This document shows positions 8,336-18,096 of a stretch of 64,000 bases of DNA, piece after piece (position 1 is the first letter of the stretch; every line of letters begins with the position of its first letter). The notes under the pieces were generated by a model. That model was not told the DNA's origin and did no database searches. It was given only the letters and a program-made list of their open reading frames with translations. The stretch spans positions 1,116,001-1,180,000 of the forward strand of contig NZ_CP042819.1 in the NCBI RefSeq assembly GCF_008065155.1, in the 5' to 3' direction. Position numbers and translations under genes: made by a program. Source of the DNA: Octadecabacter sp. SW4. Its GTDB lineage: Bacteria > Pseudomonadota > Alphaproteobacteria > Rhodobacterales > Rhodobacteraceae.

Positions 8336-9340
8336 CTAGCCGCCTGTATGGCTCATGTGTCGTGCGACCTGCCCGTCTACGCTTTGGCGTGAATAGTCAA
8401 AGTCGTGGCCCTTGGGTTTCAGGGCAATCGCGGCGCGGATCGCGTTTTCAAGATGCGCGTTGTCGTCCGATGCGCGCAGGGGTGCGCGCAGATCGCTGTG
8501 CCCGTCCTGACCAAGGCAGGTATAAATCTCGCCGGTGCAGGTGATCCGCACGCGGTTACAGCTTTCGCAGAAATTATGGGTCATCGGGGTGATCAGGCCA
8601 ATTTTCTGGCCGGTTTCCCCAACCGAAATATAACGCGCCGGCCCCCCGGTATTCAGCGCCAGATCGGTCAGCGCGAACCGCTGCGCCAGACGCGCGCGCA
8701 GGTCATCAAGTGACCAGTATTGCGTGATCCGGTCTTCGTTGCCGATATCGCCCATCGGCATCACCTCGATGAATGTCAGGTCCATATCGCGGGTCGCGCA
8801 CCAGTCTAGCAGGGTAAACAGCTCGTCTTCGTTAAAGCCTTTCAGCGCGACGGTATTGATCTTGACCCGCAGACCGGCCCTTTGCGCCGCATCAATGCCC
8901 TCCAGCACCTGCCGCAGGCGGCCCCAGCGGGTGATTTCGGCGAATTTCGCTTCATCCAGCGTATCAAGCGACACATTCACGCGGCGCACCCCTGCGGCAA
9001 ACAGATCATCGGCAAACCGCGCCAACTGGCTGCCATTGGTCGTCAGCGTCAGTTCCTTGAGGGCGCCGCTGTCCAGATGGCGCGACATCGCGTCGAAAAA
9101 CGTCATGATCCCGCGCCGCACAAGCGGTTCGCCCCCGGTGATGCGCAGTTTTTCCACGCCAAGGCCGATAAAGGTGCTGCACATCCGGTCAAGTTCTTCG
9201 AGGGTCAGCAGGTCTTTTTTCGGCAGGAAGGTCATGTTTTCGGACATGCAATAGACGCAGCGAAAATCACAGCGGTCCGTCACCGAGACCCGCAAATAGC
9301 GGATCGCGCGGGCGAATGGGTCAATCAGGGGCATGTCCAT
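8336..9340 (-). CDS. moaA: GTP 3',8-cyclase MoaA
   Basis: A 334-residue radical SAM enzyme that starts molybdenum cofactor synthesis by rearranging GTP. The N-terminal cluster is CDFRCVYC (Cys24, Cys28, Cys31), followed by [10 protein letters not shown]. The C-terminal second cluster reads [12 protein letters not shown] with CxxC-x13-C spacing. The protein ends in the Gly-Gly tail that MoaA uses for catalysis with MoaC. Length is normal. Its product is needed for the molybdenum formate dehydrogenase 50 kb downstream. It is transcribed towards the methyltransferase gene. Confidence 0.97.
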   Translation of the reverse strand: MDMPLIDPFARAIRYLRVSVTDRCDFRCVYCMSENMTFLPKKDLLTLEELDRMCSTFIGLGVEKLRITGGEPLVRRGIMTFFDAMSRHLDSGALKELTLTTNGSQLARFADDLFAAGVRRVNVSLDTLDEAKFAEITRWGRLRQVLEGIDAAQRAGLRVKINTVALKGFNEDELFTLLDWCATRDMDLTFIEVMPMGDIGNEDRITQYWSLDDLRARLAQRFALTDLALNTGGPARYISVGETGQKIGLITPMTHNFCESCNRVRITCTGEIYTCLGQDGHSDLRAPLRASDDNAHLENAIRAAIALKPKGHDFDYSRQSVDGQVARHMSHTGG

Positions 9341-9425
9341 GAGCAGAACCTAAGTCCGGGCAAGGGTGCGCGCAAGGGCACATCAAGCCATTGTCAGCCC
9401 GATTGCGACACCCTACCTTGGCGCC

Positions 9426-9935
9426 ATGAAAAAACTTGTGCCCGTTTTGGCGCTGCTGTTAAGCGCCTGTTCCTCCCCCTCGTTGCAAGGGATTTTTGCG
9501 ATGCCAGGCGACGCGGCTGTCGATGCCGCCGTAGCCGATGCAGCCGCCGAAATCGCCGATCTTGAGCCTGCCGCCGTTGATCCGACACCACCCCCTCCAC
9601 CCACGGCGCGCACGGTCGACCAGTTTGATACCACCACCGCCGAGGACCGCGCCGAGGCCCTGTCCGCATCCCAAGATGTGGGCGAACGCGCGTTAGGGAG
9701 CACGATTGCATCGCTCGGATCACCCACCGACCCCGGAATCTGGCTGAAAACACCCTTGGTCGGCGAAGTGATCCAAGGGCGCGTTCAATATCCCGACAAC
9801 GGAAAATCCATCAACATCGAGCTGCGCCCCTCGGGCGGGGTCGTTGGCGCGGGCAGCCAGATCAGCCTCGCGGCCATGCGCCTGCTTGAGGCGCCCCTGA
9901 CCGGTCTGCCGGAATTGCTGGTCTTTGCAAACTAG
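9426..9935 (+). CDS. Small predicted lipoprotein
   Basis: A 169-residue exported protein. MKKLVPVLALLLSAC is a lipoprotein signal peptide with lipobox LSAC, so the mature protein should be acylated at Cys15. An Ala/Asp-rich stretch and a PTPPPPP linker precede a compact C-terminal domain (GIWLKTPLV, GRVQYPDNGKSINIELRP, GSQISLAAMRLLEAPLTGLP). I do not know a function. The start at 9426 was chosen for the signal peptide. The YihY-family gene begins one base after its stop, so the two are probably co-transcribed. Confidence 0.75.
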   Translation: MKKLVPVLALLLSACSSPSLQGIFAMPGDAAVDAAVADAAAEIADLEPAAVDPTPPPPPTARTVDQFDTTTAEDRAEALSASQDVGERALGSTIASLGSPTDPGIWLKTPLVGEVIQGRVQYPDNGKSINIELRPSGGVVGAGSQISLAAMRLLEAPLTGLPELLVFAN

Positions 9936-9936
9936 T

Positions 9937-10791
9937 ATGCTCCCCCGCGTATGGCGCTTTGGTCGCGCGCTGATGGATACAGCGGGCGAACAGAATGTCG
10001 GGCTGATTTCTGCCGGGATCGCGTTTTACGGGTTGTTTGCGGTGTTTCCGGCGATGGCCGCGTTGATCGCGATTTTCGGGCTGATGGCGGACCCGACGGT
10101 GGTTTATGCGCAGCTTGAACTGTTGGCCGAATTCATGCCCGCGGGGGCCTATTCACTGTTCGAGGCGCAGTTGACCGGCCTGCTGAACACCCAAAGCGGC
10201 ACGCTGGGCTGGGCCACTTTGGTATCACTGGGGATCGCGCTCTGGTCGGCGCGGGCCGGTGTGGCGGCGCTTGTGCTGGGGTTGAACGCCATTTTTGGCA
10301 CCCCCAATCGGGGCGGGGTGCGCCACGCACTTGTGGCGCTCTTGCTGACGGTGTCGCTGATCGGCATGGCCATCGTCGCCCTGTTCATGGTGGTGATCGC
10401 GCCCATCGCGATTGCGCTGCTGCCATTGCAGGCCGAAACCGAACAATTGCTTGAGGTGATCCGCTGGACTGTTGCGCTTGTGTCACTTTTGGCGGCACTT
10501 GGTCTGCTTTACCGATACGGACCGAACCGGCGAGGATCGCGCATGTCGTGGCTGACACCGGGTGCCTTGCTGGTGGTGCTGGCATGGCTCGGGGCCTCGG
10601 CCGGGTTCTCTCTCTATGTCACGAATTTCGGCAGCTATAACGAAGTCTACGGGTCAATCGGGGCGGTGATCGCGCTTTTGATGTGGCTTTATATCAGCGC
10701 CTATCTGATCTTGCTGGGGGCGGTGATGAACGTGACGCTGGAACGCATGCGCGCAAAAAAAACGCCACCCGATGACCCGCCGACCGGCTAA
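9937..10791 (+). CDS. YihY/BrkB family inner membrane protein
   Basis: A 284-residue polytopic membrane protein with about six hydrophobic segments. The family hallmarks are ISAGIAFYGLFAVFPAMAAL near the N-terminus, LYRYGPNRRGSRMSWLTPGA in the middle, and FGSYNEVYGSIGAVIALLMW near the C-terminus. The family was once called RNase BN in error; its role is still unsettled. It ends in a short charged tail. It lies directly after the lipoprotein gene and about 145 bp before the adhesin gene. Confidence 0.9.
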   Translation: MLPRVWRFGRALMDTAGEQNVGLISAGIAFYGLFAVFPAMAALIAIFGLMADPTVVYAQLELLAEFMPAGAYSLFEAQLTGLLNTQSGTLGWATLVSLGIALWSARAGVAALVLGLNAIFGTPNRGGVRHALVALLLTVSLIGMAIVALFMVVIAPIAIALLPLQAETEQLLEVIRWTVALVSLLAALGLLYRYGPNRRGSRMSWLTPGALLVVLAWLGASAGFSLYVTNFGSYNEVYGSIGAVIALLMWLYISAYLILLGAVMNVTLERMRAKKTPPDDPPTG

Positions 10792-10872
10792 AATACAGTC
10801 AAAATATGGCCTTGGCGCATATTTGTTGTGTTTGGGTGCGATTTTCCCCCTAGAAAACGCGAATCACCTCGG

Positions 10873-10887
10873 TTAACGTCTTGGTAA
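10873..10887 (+). promoter_or_regulatory. CtrA-like box upstream of the adhesin gene
   Basis: TTAA-N7-GTAA at 10873-10887 differs by one base from the TTAA-N7-TTAA site of the alphaproteobacterial regulator CtrA. It lies about 50 bp before the adhesin start. One near-match in one promoter is weak evidence. Confidence 0.25.
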
Positions 10888-10935
10888 TGAAAAAAGCGTG
10901 GCGGAAAGTCACGCGGATGAGGCGGAGCGAGTAAT

Positions 10936-13900
10936 ATGTCAACGATTGATTTCGTTGTCCGTGATTCAGCGGGCAATATCGAACGCGGTTCTGTCGGCGA
11001 AGGCGGCACGTCTTCGACGGTGGTTGTAGGGGCGGGGCAAGATGTTTCCTTGAACCTGAGTCGGGGTCAAATCCTGTCCTACAGCCGTGAAGGGCAGGCA
11101 TTGAATGTGGTCCTGATCGACGGCTCGGTCATCACCATCGAGGGGTTCTTTTCCCCCGAAGGCATGATTGAAAACCGGTTGTTCGTGTCTTCCAGTAGCC
11201 GCTTGGCCGAGGTTGATCTGGTGTCTGATGGCACCGGTATTTACCAGGCGCAGTATGTTGATGCGGCAGAGTATGGCAAATGGAGCCCCGACGACGATCT
11301 GTATTTCGTGCGCGGCCCCGAAGTGCAATTGGCAGATGCCTATGATGCAGCCGTATACGAAGTCGGCGATGACGAAGTCGGCATGCTGGCGACCCCGCTT
11401 CTGGGCGGGATCGGTGGGATTGGGTCGGCGCTTGGTCTTGGTGGTGCGGTCGTCGGTGGTGGCGTCATTCTGGGTGGCGGCGGTGGCGGGTCAAACCCTG
11501 CGCCCACAGTCACCCTGACGAGCGGCACCGAGGGTGCTGGCGATTTCGTCAACGAAGCGGATCACGCCGACGGCGTTGAAATCGGCGGCGAAGGCGATGT
11601 CGGCGCGACTGTCGCAGTCACGATTGCTGGCGTCACACAAACCACCACGGTTGCCGATGATGGCACCTGGGAGGTGATCTTTTCCCCACAGGAAATCCTC
11701 CCCGGGGAATATGAAACCGACGTTTCGGTCGTGATCACCAACGAAAACGGTAGCGGCACGGCCACGGATGTTCTGATCGTGGACACCATTGCCGGTCTTG
11801 GCTTTGACACATCCACTGTCGAAGGCGACGGTATCATCAATGCGGCCGAGGCGGTCGATGGGTTCACCCTCACCGGCACGACCGAGGCGGGTTCAAGCGT
11901 TGTCGTCACAATCGACGGCGTCGATTACGACGCGGTTGTCACGGGCACCTCGTGGACACTGGTTGTTGGCGCGGGTGTGGTTGCAGGCGGCGAATATGAT
12001 CTGGCGGTCACCGCGAGTTCGACCGACCCCTATGGCAACACCACCAGCATCACGCAAACCATCGAAATTGATACCGAAACCAGCGTTGCCTTTTCGGGCG
12101 ATGCGGTCGAAGGCGACAATACCGTCAACGCGTCCGAGGCAAGCAATGGCGTTACCCTGAACGGCACGGCGCAGGCCGGATCGAACGTCATGGTCACGCT
12201 TGGCGCGGTCACACTTCCGGCGGCGGTCGACGCGGCTGGCAATTGGAGCGTGGACATGCCCGCGGGCGCATTGGCGGCCGGTGAATACACCGCCACAGCC
12301 ACAGCCGTCGCAACGGATGCCAATGGCAACGCGGCCACGACGACCATGTCGTTCGAGGTTGATACCGAAACAAGCGTTACCTTTGGTGGACCGGACGCAG
12401 GGGCGGACGGCGTGATCAATGCGGTCGAACATGCCGATGGCGTGACCTTGAGCGGCACCGCCGAGCCGGGCGCGACCGTGGTTGTCAACTTTGGCACCGG
12501 GACGCAAACGGTTGTCGCGGGCGCCGGTGGCGCCTGGGCGGCAGATTTCGCTGCAAGCTACGTGCCAACGGGCGAAGCCGACGTGGCCGTTTCGGTCAGC
12601 GCGACCGATCTGGCGGGCAACACGGCGACCACGACCGGCAGCGTCACGATGGATACATTCGTCAATACCCTTGATGTCACCGGCGATCAGATCGGTGGTG
12701 CCGATGGTGTGGTCAACTTTGACGAAGTCGGGCAGGCGATCACTGTTTCGGGGGCGGTTGAGCCCGGCTCGACCGTGACTGTCAAACTTGGCAATGTGAA
12801 CATGAACGCCAGCGTTGACGGGACGGGCAACTGGACGGTCACTTATCCTGCGGGCACCCTGCCTGCGGGTGATTATACGACCACAATGATCGTCACGGCC
12901 ATCGACGCGGCGGGCAACACATCCAGCCTGAGCGAAAGCGTGCGTGTGGATACCGTCGCCGGCGATCTGGCGCTCAGTGCGACACCGATCGAGGGCGATG
13001 ATGTCATCAACTTTGTCGAAGAAAGCGACGGCGTGGTCATTTCCGGCACCGCCACGGCGGGCCTGATGGTCACCGTGACGCTGGACGGGGTGGAACATTT
13101 CGCCCTTGCTGGCCCCACCGGCCAATGGTCCACGACCTACTATAGCGACGAGATTAACAATGGCACGTATAACGCTGATATCACAGCGCAAATCACCGAT
13201 GCGGCAGGCAATACCAAGCTAGTCACCGATGTGGTCAAAGTGGATACGCAGGTCGATAATCTGGCCTTTGCCGGTGGCGACATTTCCGCCGACGGGATCA
13301 TCAGCGCTGCCGATGCGGCGGGCAGTGTTGTCCTGACGGGCACAGTTGAACCGGGGTCGTCCGTGGTTGTCACGATGGGCGGCGCGTCGCGCACCGTCAC
13401 GGCAGGCAGCAACGGCCAGTGGAGCGCGACCTTTACCGATGCGATGATTGCCAACGGGGAATACAGCGATGTGGCCGTCACGGCCACGGCGACCGATCCG
13501 GCGGGCAACGTCGAAACGATCAGCACCACCGTCGATATCGACACGATCGTCAGCACGCTGACGGTCGATGGCCCTGTGGAGGGCAACGATGTTGTCAGCG
13601 CCGCCGAGGCCAGCGATGGCATCACCCTCAACGGGATGGTCGAGGCGGGATCGACCGTCATGGTTACCTTTGAAGGCAGGACGCGCGCCGCGACAGTTGC
13701 CGCTGACGGAAACTGGACCGTGAACTTTGCCGCTGGCGAAATCCCCGCCGGTGAATATGAAACCACCGTGTCGATCCTTGCGACCGATCACGTGGGCAAC
13801 ACCAGCACGATCACCGACACCTTTGTAGTCGACACCCTGGCACCCGAAGCCCCCGTGATCGACAAGCTGACGATCACGCCGGATGGGGTGGAAAACGTCT

Positions 13901-14418
13901 TTGTCGCGGATGGTGACAATGCGATTTCAGTTGCCACCATCGATGCCAACGGCAACGCGACCCAAACACACGCCGCGGGCGAGGGTTTTGATCTGGGCAG
14001 CGAGCTGTTGTTCAGCTTTGACACCGCCCTGTCAGATGGGACCAATATGATCGTCACCGAAACTGACGCCAACGGCAACGCGGGCGCGACGCTGGTTGTC
14101 ACCGAGGTGGACAATCAGGGCGGTGGCAGTGCTGCGGTGAGTTTGGGTGGTGATCTGGGCAATTATGACATCAGCATGATTGATCTATCCTTTGACGAGG
14201 CCAGCGTGCTCAATATCACGGCGGCCCAGCTTGAGGCGATGTCCGATAACACCAACGACCTTTATGTCCGCGGCGGCAGCGACGATCAGGTTAACGCGAT
14301 CGGTGCGAACAACACCTTCACGTCGACCACCGTCGAAGGCACCACCTATGACATCTACACGATGGGTGACGAGGACGGCATGCTTTATATCGAGCAGGGC
14401 ATCAACGTTACTTACTAG
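10936..14418 (+). CDS. Large Bap-like adhesin with Ig-like repeats, type I secretion substrate
   Basis: A 1160-residue surface or biofilm adhesin. Residues 1-140 resemble the BapA prefix domain (LNVVLIDGSVITIEGFF). Residues 150-187 are a Gly-rich hydrophobic linker that may act as a retention plug in the secretion channel. Residues 190-967 form eight Ig-like repeats of about 97 residues, each opening with a variant of GDxxINAAEAxDG and ending VDT. The last ~190 residues are unlike the repeats and end GMLYIEQGINVTY, a plausible uncleaved secretion signal. No classical GGxGxD nonapeptides are present. GGAG precedes the ATG. The three secretion genes follow directly on the same strand, so this is almost certainly their substrate. 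Confidence 0.88.
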   Translation: MSTIDFVVRDSAGNIERGSVGEGGTSSTVVVGAGQDVSLNLSRGQILSYSREGQALNVVLIDGSVITIEGFFSPEGMIENRLFVSSSSRLAEVDLVSDGTGIYQAQYVDAAEYGKWSPDDDLYFVRGPEVQLADAYDAAVYEVGDDEVGMLATPLLGGIGGIGSALGLGGAVVGGGVILGGGGGGSNPAPTVTLTSGTEGAGDFVNEADHADGVEIGGEGDVGATVAVTIAGVTQTTTVADDGTWEVIFSPQEILPGEYETDVSVVITNENGSGTATDVLIVDTIAGLGFDTSTVEGDGIINAAEAVDGFTLTGTTEAGSSVVVTIDGVDYDAVVTGTSWTLVVGAGVVAGGEYDLAVTASSTDPYGNTTSITQTIEIDTETSVAFSGDAVEGDNTVNASEASNGVTLNGTAQAGSNVMVTLGAVTLPAAVDAAGNWSVDMPAGALAAGEYTATATAVATDANGNAATTTMSFEVDTETSVTFGGPDAGADGVINAVEHADGVTLSGTAEPGATVVVNFGTGTQTVVAGAGGAWAADFAASYVPTGEADVAVSVSATDLAGNTATTTGSVTMDTFVNTLDVTGDQIGGADGVVNFDEVGQAITVSGAVEPGSTVTVKLGNVNMNASVDGTGNWTVTYPAGTLPAGDYTTTMIVTAIDAAGNTSSLSESVRVDTVAGDLALSATPIEGDDVINFVEESDGVVISGTATAGLMVTVTLDGVEHFALAGPTGQWSTTYYSDEINNGTYNADITAQITDAAGNTKLVTDVVKVDTQVDNLAFAGGDISADGIISAADAAGSVVLTGTVEPGSSVVVTMGGASRTVTAGSNGQWSATFTDAMIANGEYSDVAVTATATDPAGNVETISTTVDIDTIVSTLTVDGPVEGNDVVSAAEASDGITLNGMVEAGSTVMVTFEGRTRAATVAADGNWTVNFAAGEIPAGEYETTVSILATDHVGNTSTITDTFVVDTLAPEAPVIDKLTITPDGVENVFVADGDNAISVATIDANGNATQTHAAGEGFDLGSELLFSFDTALSDGTNMIVTETDANGNAGATLVVTEVDNQGGGSAAVSLGGDLGNYDISMIDLSFDEASVLNITAAQLEAMSDNTNDLYVRGGSDDQVNAIGANNTFTSTTVEGTTYDIYTMGDEDGMLYIEQGINVTY
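11503..13837 (+). repeat. Eight tandem Ig-like coding repeats of about 97 codons
   Basis: Repeat ends are marked by Val/Ile-Asp-Thr at residues 283-284, 379-380, 476-477, 573-574, 672-673, 770-771, 869-870 and 966-967 of the adhesin. Units are 95 to 99 residues long. Copies are diverged at the DNA level, so this is an old expansion and not a recent tandem duplication. Confidence 0.85.
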
Positions 14419-14430
14419 TGACTAAAACGA

Positions 14431-14460
14431 TCGGGGGCGGCGTGCTGGACCGCCCCCCGA
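14431..14460 (+). terminator. Strong hairpin between adhesin and secretion genes
   Basis: TCGGGGGCGG (14431-14440) can pair with CCGCCCCCCGA (14450-14460), leaving one extra C in the 3' arm. It lies 12 bases after the adhesin stop and has no T run. It probably lowers read-through into the secretion genes or protects the adhesin mRNA 3' end. Confidence 0.5.
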
Positions 14461-14500
14461 ACGACCCAAGAACAAGAATAAAAGAGTATCGGGGTAAAGC

Positions 14501-15841
14501 GTGGGACAGGTGCGAAAGGGCGGGATGACAACGGTGGCTTTGCTGGCCCTGCTGACACTGCCGGCCTGTCTGAATGGCGGCACCGGTGTCACGCGCGGGG
14601 CTTTCGGGTTTCTTGGTGGCGCTGACGAAGCGGCCCAGAACACAAGCCAACCTAACGCCGCGCTGGACGCGCAAATGCAGGACGGCAGCCAGTCGCAGAT
14701 CATCGAAAGCCTGCTCAACCGTCGCTCGGTCTTGCAAGATGGTGCGTTCCGGTCAGTTGCCGATGCGGTGCTGGCTGCCAATTCCCGCGCCGCCGAGGCT
14801 GAATTGCGCGCCGCGACCCTGCGCGCCGAGGCCCGTTCGCGCAATTGGCTGCCGACCCTTGGGCCGCAGGTGTCGCTGACATCGCTTGGGGCGGTCGTCA
14901 CATCGCTGGTCGTCGATCAGGTGCTGTTTGACAATGGCGGCAAACGGGCCGAGCGCGATTTCGCCGCCGCCGATGTCGAAGTGGCCGCTGTGGCGCTGGC
15001 CGAAGACACCAATGACCGCGTGCTGGCCGCGCTTGATCTTTACCTGACGGCGCAGGCCGCCACGGCGCGCGCGGGCGTCAACAGCGCCGCAATGGCCCGC
15101 ATGGAACGCTTTGAATATGTGATGGGCGAACGTGTGCGTGGTGGCATCAATGATCGCGCCGATTTGCAGATTGTGCAGCAAAAACTGAACCAGATGCGCG
15201 CCGATCTGGCCTCGGACCAAGAGGCGGCACAATCGGCCATGTCCGAACTTTCGGCCATGTCGGCGCAGCCCCTTGCGGGTGTCACCGGACTGTCTGGCAT
15301 TGCCGCGCCGCAACCCGCCGCCGATCCGCTGGCGGTCATGAAGGCCGAGGCCGAAAGCATCCGTGCCCTGGCGGGCGCGCGCGCCGCCCGCGCCGGTTTC
15401 CTGCCCGGCGTCACCTTGTCGGGCACCGCCGGATCTGAGGGCAGCGGCGCCGGTCTGAATGTGGGCGCGCCCAACGGCATCGGCTTTGGCATGGGTGCGA
15501 ACCTGCGCGCCATCGCAGCCGAAGAACAAGCCAGCGCCGCGCGCGTCGGTCAGGCCCGTGAAGACAGCAACCGCGCCCTGCGCGCGCTGGAAGGCCAGCT
15601 TGCATCGCTGCAACGCCAACAGGCGCAGGCACAGTCCCTTGCCGCCCAGGCGGCCGCGAATTTCGACCTGTTTGAACAACAAATGCGCGCGGGCCGACGT
15701 CCGGTCACCGATGTGGTCGGCGTCTTTGAAAACAAGATCAGAACCGAACGCGAGGCCGTGATCGTGCAATACGATATTGCCCGTATTCAGCTGAAGATCG
15801 CAGCCCTGCGCGGCGCGCTGGTCGACGGGGAACAGATATGA
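14501..15841 (+). CDS. TolC-family outer membrane channel of the type I secretion system
   Basis: A 446-residue outer membrane efflux protein expected to form the trimeric exit duct. A basic n-region and hydrophobic segment end in TLPAC, a lipobox with the acylated Cys at residue 23; this supports the GTG start at 14501, because a start at the ATG 14525 would drop the Arg and Lys. The body is Ala/Gln-rich and helical (AANSRAAEAELRAA, RALRALEGQLASLQRQQAQA) with the usual internal duplication of TolC-like proteins, ending near FDLFEQQMRAGRRPVTDVV. Its 3' end overlaps the exporter start by 4 bp (ATGA), so the two are coupled. Confidence 0.88.
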   Translation: MGQVRKGGMTTVALLALLTLPACLNGGTGVTRGAFGFLGGADEAAQNTSQPNAALDAQMQDGSQSQIIESLLNRRSVLQDGAFRSVADAVLAANSRAAEAELRAATLRAEARSRNWLPTLGPQVSLTSLGAVVTSLVVDQVLFDNGGKRAERDFAAADVEVAAVALAEDTNDRVLAALDLYLTAQAATARAGVNSAAMARMERFEYVMGERVRGGINDRADLQIVQQKLNQMRADLASDQEAAQSAMSELSAMSAQPLAGVTGLSGIAAPQPAADPLAVMKAEAESIRALAGARAARAGFLPGVTLSGTAGSEGSGAGLNVGAPNGIGFGMGANLRAIAAEEQASAARVGQAREDSNRALRALEGQLASLQRQQAQAQSLAAQAAANFDLFEQQMRAGRRPVTDVVGVFENKIRTEREAVIVQYDIARIQLKIAALRGALVDGEQI

Positions 15842-18096
15842 GCGGACCTGTCCTTGCCTTTGATATCAACGCCACCAAGGGCGGGCGTATCAAACGTGTG
15901 AGCAATGACACCCCAAAGGACACTGCCACAGAGGTGGCCAATGGTGTGACGTCAGCATCGGTGGCCGCCGCCCCCAGGGCCGACGACCGCTTTAGCGAAA
16001 AGTCCAAGACCCGCGCCGATCTTGCGGCAACCTATGCCGGGTTGCTGGGCACCGATGTGATCCGCGCCGACCTTCTGGAAGACATGGCCGTCGGTGCCGA
16101 TGACAAGATCACCCCCCAAGCCATCGCCAAGGCACTAAGCGGGGCAGGGCTTGTGACCAGCGTCGCCACGATCAGCCACCCGACGCCCGATCAATGGCCC
16201 GCTTTGGCGGAAATGACATCGGGGCAGGTGCTGCTGGTGCTGTCGCAGTCTGACGATGGCCTCGTGATCTTTGACACCACCTGCAAGGACAACCGCGCCG
16301 AAGTCCCGATCACCGATTTCCAGCCGTTCTTTAGCGGCATTGTGATTCGTGCCGATGTGGCTCTCGCCGACCTTGCCAAACGTCACGCCAAAAAGGGCAA
16401 GCAGGCCCATTGGTTCTGGGGCGAGATTACCCAGTTCCGCCGCCATATCGCCGAAGTCGCGCTCGGGTCGTTCGTGGCCAACCTGCTGGCCGTGGCCGTG
16501 GCCCTGTTTTCGCTGCAGGTCTATGACCGCGTGATCCCGCACCAGTCCACCGCGACCCTTTGGGTGCTGGCGATCGGCGCTGGCCTTGCGATGCTGCTCG
16601 AGGCGTTTTTGCGCATTGCCCGTGCCCGCCTGATGGATGGCGCAGGGCGGCGGATCGAGCTGCAGGTGCAGAATCTGTTGATGGATCGGCTGCTGGGGAT
16701 GCGGCGTGGCCAGCCCGGGCAAACGCCGTCGGGTCTGTTCTCGGCGGTGCGCGAATTTGGCTCGGTGCGCGAGTTTTTCACCGCCTCCACCATCGGCACC
16801 CTGACCGATCTGCCATTTATCGTGCTGTTTCTGGCCCTTGTGGCAAGCATTGGCGGCAATGTCGTCTGGGTGCTGTTCGTGGGCGGTGTCTTGATGGTTT
16901 TGCCCAGTTTTTTTCTGCAAAAGAAGATGATCGCACTGACCCAGCAAACCCAAGGGGCCAGTGCGAAATCCAACAAGCTACTGCACGAGGTCATCTACGA
17001 GGCCGACACCATCAAGGCGCAGCGCGGCGAGGACCGTTTCAAGCGCATCTGGGGCGAGGTGACGGCGCTGTCGTCGCTGGCCACATCTGAACAGCGCAAG
17101 CTGGCCAGCACCCTGACCTTCTGGTCGCAAGGCGTGCAGCAGGCGACCTATGTCGCCGCTGTCGTCGCTGGCACCTATATGGTGTTCACGGGCGCATTTA
17201 CCGTTGGCACGATCATCGCCGTGGGCATTCTTACCAGTCGGACCTTGGGGCCGCTGACGCAACTGGCCGCCACCTTGGCGCGCTGGTCCAATGTGCAGGC
17301 CGCACTCGAGGCTTTGGATACCATCGCCCACGCGCCGCAGGATCAATCGCAGGACCGCACCTATCTGCGCCGCGAAAAACTACGCGGCGCATTCGAGCTG
17401 CGCGAGATCGGCTTTTCCTATGGCGACGACAACGGCCAGACCCTTGATATTCCCGCCGTGGCCATCAAGCCGGGCCAGCATGTGGCGATCCTGGGCAGCA
17501 ACGGATCGGGCAAATCGACCTTGCTGAAGATCCTGTCGGGCATCTACCAGCCGACCAGCGGGCGTGTGCTGATTGATGGCGTGGACATGGGGCAGGTGAT
17601 GCCGCGCGATCTGCGCCGTGGTATCGGCTATCTGTCCCAAGAGGTGCGCCTGTTCAGCGGAACCCTGCGCGAAAACCTGAACCTGACCTTGCTGGAACGC
17701 GACGATGAACGCATGTTCGCCGCGCTTGATTTTGCGGGGCTGGGCCAGTTCGTGCGCAACCACCCCAAGGGGCTGGACCTTGAAATTGCCGATGGCGGCG
17801 AGGGGTTGTCGATCGGGCAGCGCCAATCCATTGGTTGGGCGCGGCTTTGGCTGCAAGACCCCGCCGTTTGCCTGCTGGATGAACCGACCGCCGCGCTGGA
17901 CCAGACGCTGGAAAAGACGCTGGTCAGCCGCCTTGAAACATGGCTGCTGGGGCGCACCGCGATCATTGCAACCCACCGCGTGCCGATCCTGCAACTGACC
18001 GAACGCACGCTGATCCTGCAAAACGGCCGCCTGAGTGTGGATGGCCCGCGCGAACAGGTGCTTGCCCATCTTCAGACCAGGAAAAAGGCGGGCTGA
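15838..18096 (+). CDS. Type I secretion ABC exporter (HlyB/LapB-like)
   Basis: A 752-residue inner membrane permease-ATPase that powers export of the adhesin. After a polar leader, residues ~65-180 form a C39-peptidase-like domain without an obvious catalytic Cys, as in LapB/HlyB-type exporters. The membrane domain starts near residue 210 (ALFSLQVYDRVIPHQ). The ATPase domain has Walker A GSNGSGKST, Walker B AVCLLDEPT and the H-loop ATHR. The signature reads LSIGQRQS, with Ile where LSGGQ has Gly. It overlaps the genes on both sides by 4 and 1 bases, so the three secretion genes form one tight operon. Confidence 0.93.
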   Translation: MSGPVLAFDINATKGGRIKRVSNDTPKDTATEVANGVTSASVAAAPRADDRFSEKSKTRADLAATYAGLLGTDVIRADLLEDMAVGADDKITPQAIAKALSGAGLVTSVATISHPTPDQWPALAEMTSGQVLLVLSQSDDGLVIFDTTCKDNRAEVPITDFQPFFSGIVIRADVALADLAKRHAKKGKQAHWFWGEITQFRRHIAEVALGSFVANLLAVAVALFSLQVYDRVIPHQSTATLWVLAIGAGLAMLLEAFLRIARARLMDGAGRRIELQVQNLLMDRLLGMRRGQPGQTPSGLFSAVREFGSVREFFTASTIGTLTDLPFIVLFLALVASIGGNVVWVLFVGGVLMVLPSFFLQKKMIALTQQTQGASAKSNKLLHEVIYEADTIKAQRGEDRFKRIWGEVTALSSLATSEQRKLASTLTFWSQGVQQATYVAAVVAGTYMVFTGAFTVGTIIAVGILTSRTLGPLTQLAATLARWSNVQAALEALDTIAHAPQDQSQDRTYLRREKLRGAFELREIGFSYGDDNGQTLDIPAVAIKPGQHVAILGSNGSGKSTLLKILSGIYQPTSGRVLIDGVDMGQVMPRDLRRGIGYLSQEVRLFSGTLRENLNLTLLERDDERMFAALDFAGLGQFVRNHPKGLDLEIADGGEGLSIGQRQSIGWARLWLQDPAVCLLDEPTAALDQTLEKTLVSRLETWLLGRTAIIATHRVPILQLTERTLILQNGRLSVDGPREQVLAHLQTRKKAG

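Noticed and set aside
11893..13191. 432-codon open frame antisense to the adhesin repeats
   Set aside because: It mirrors the repeated coding sequence in a GC-rich gene, has no domain signal, and the plus-strand protein is clearly real.
11503..13837. RTX toxin repeats in the adhesin
   Set aside because: GGxGxD nonapeptides are absent; units are ~97-residue Ig-like domains.
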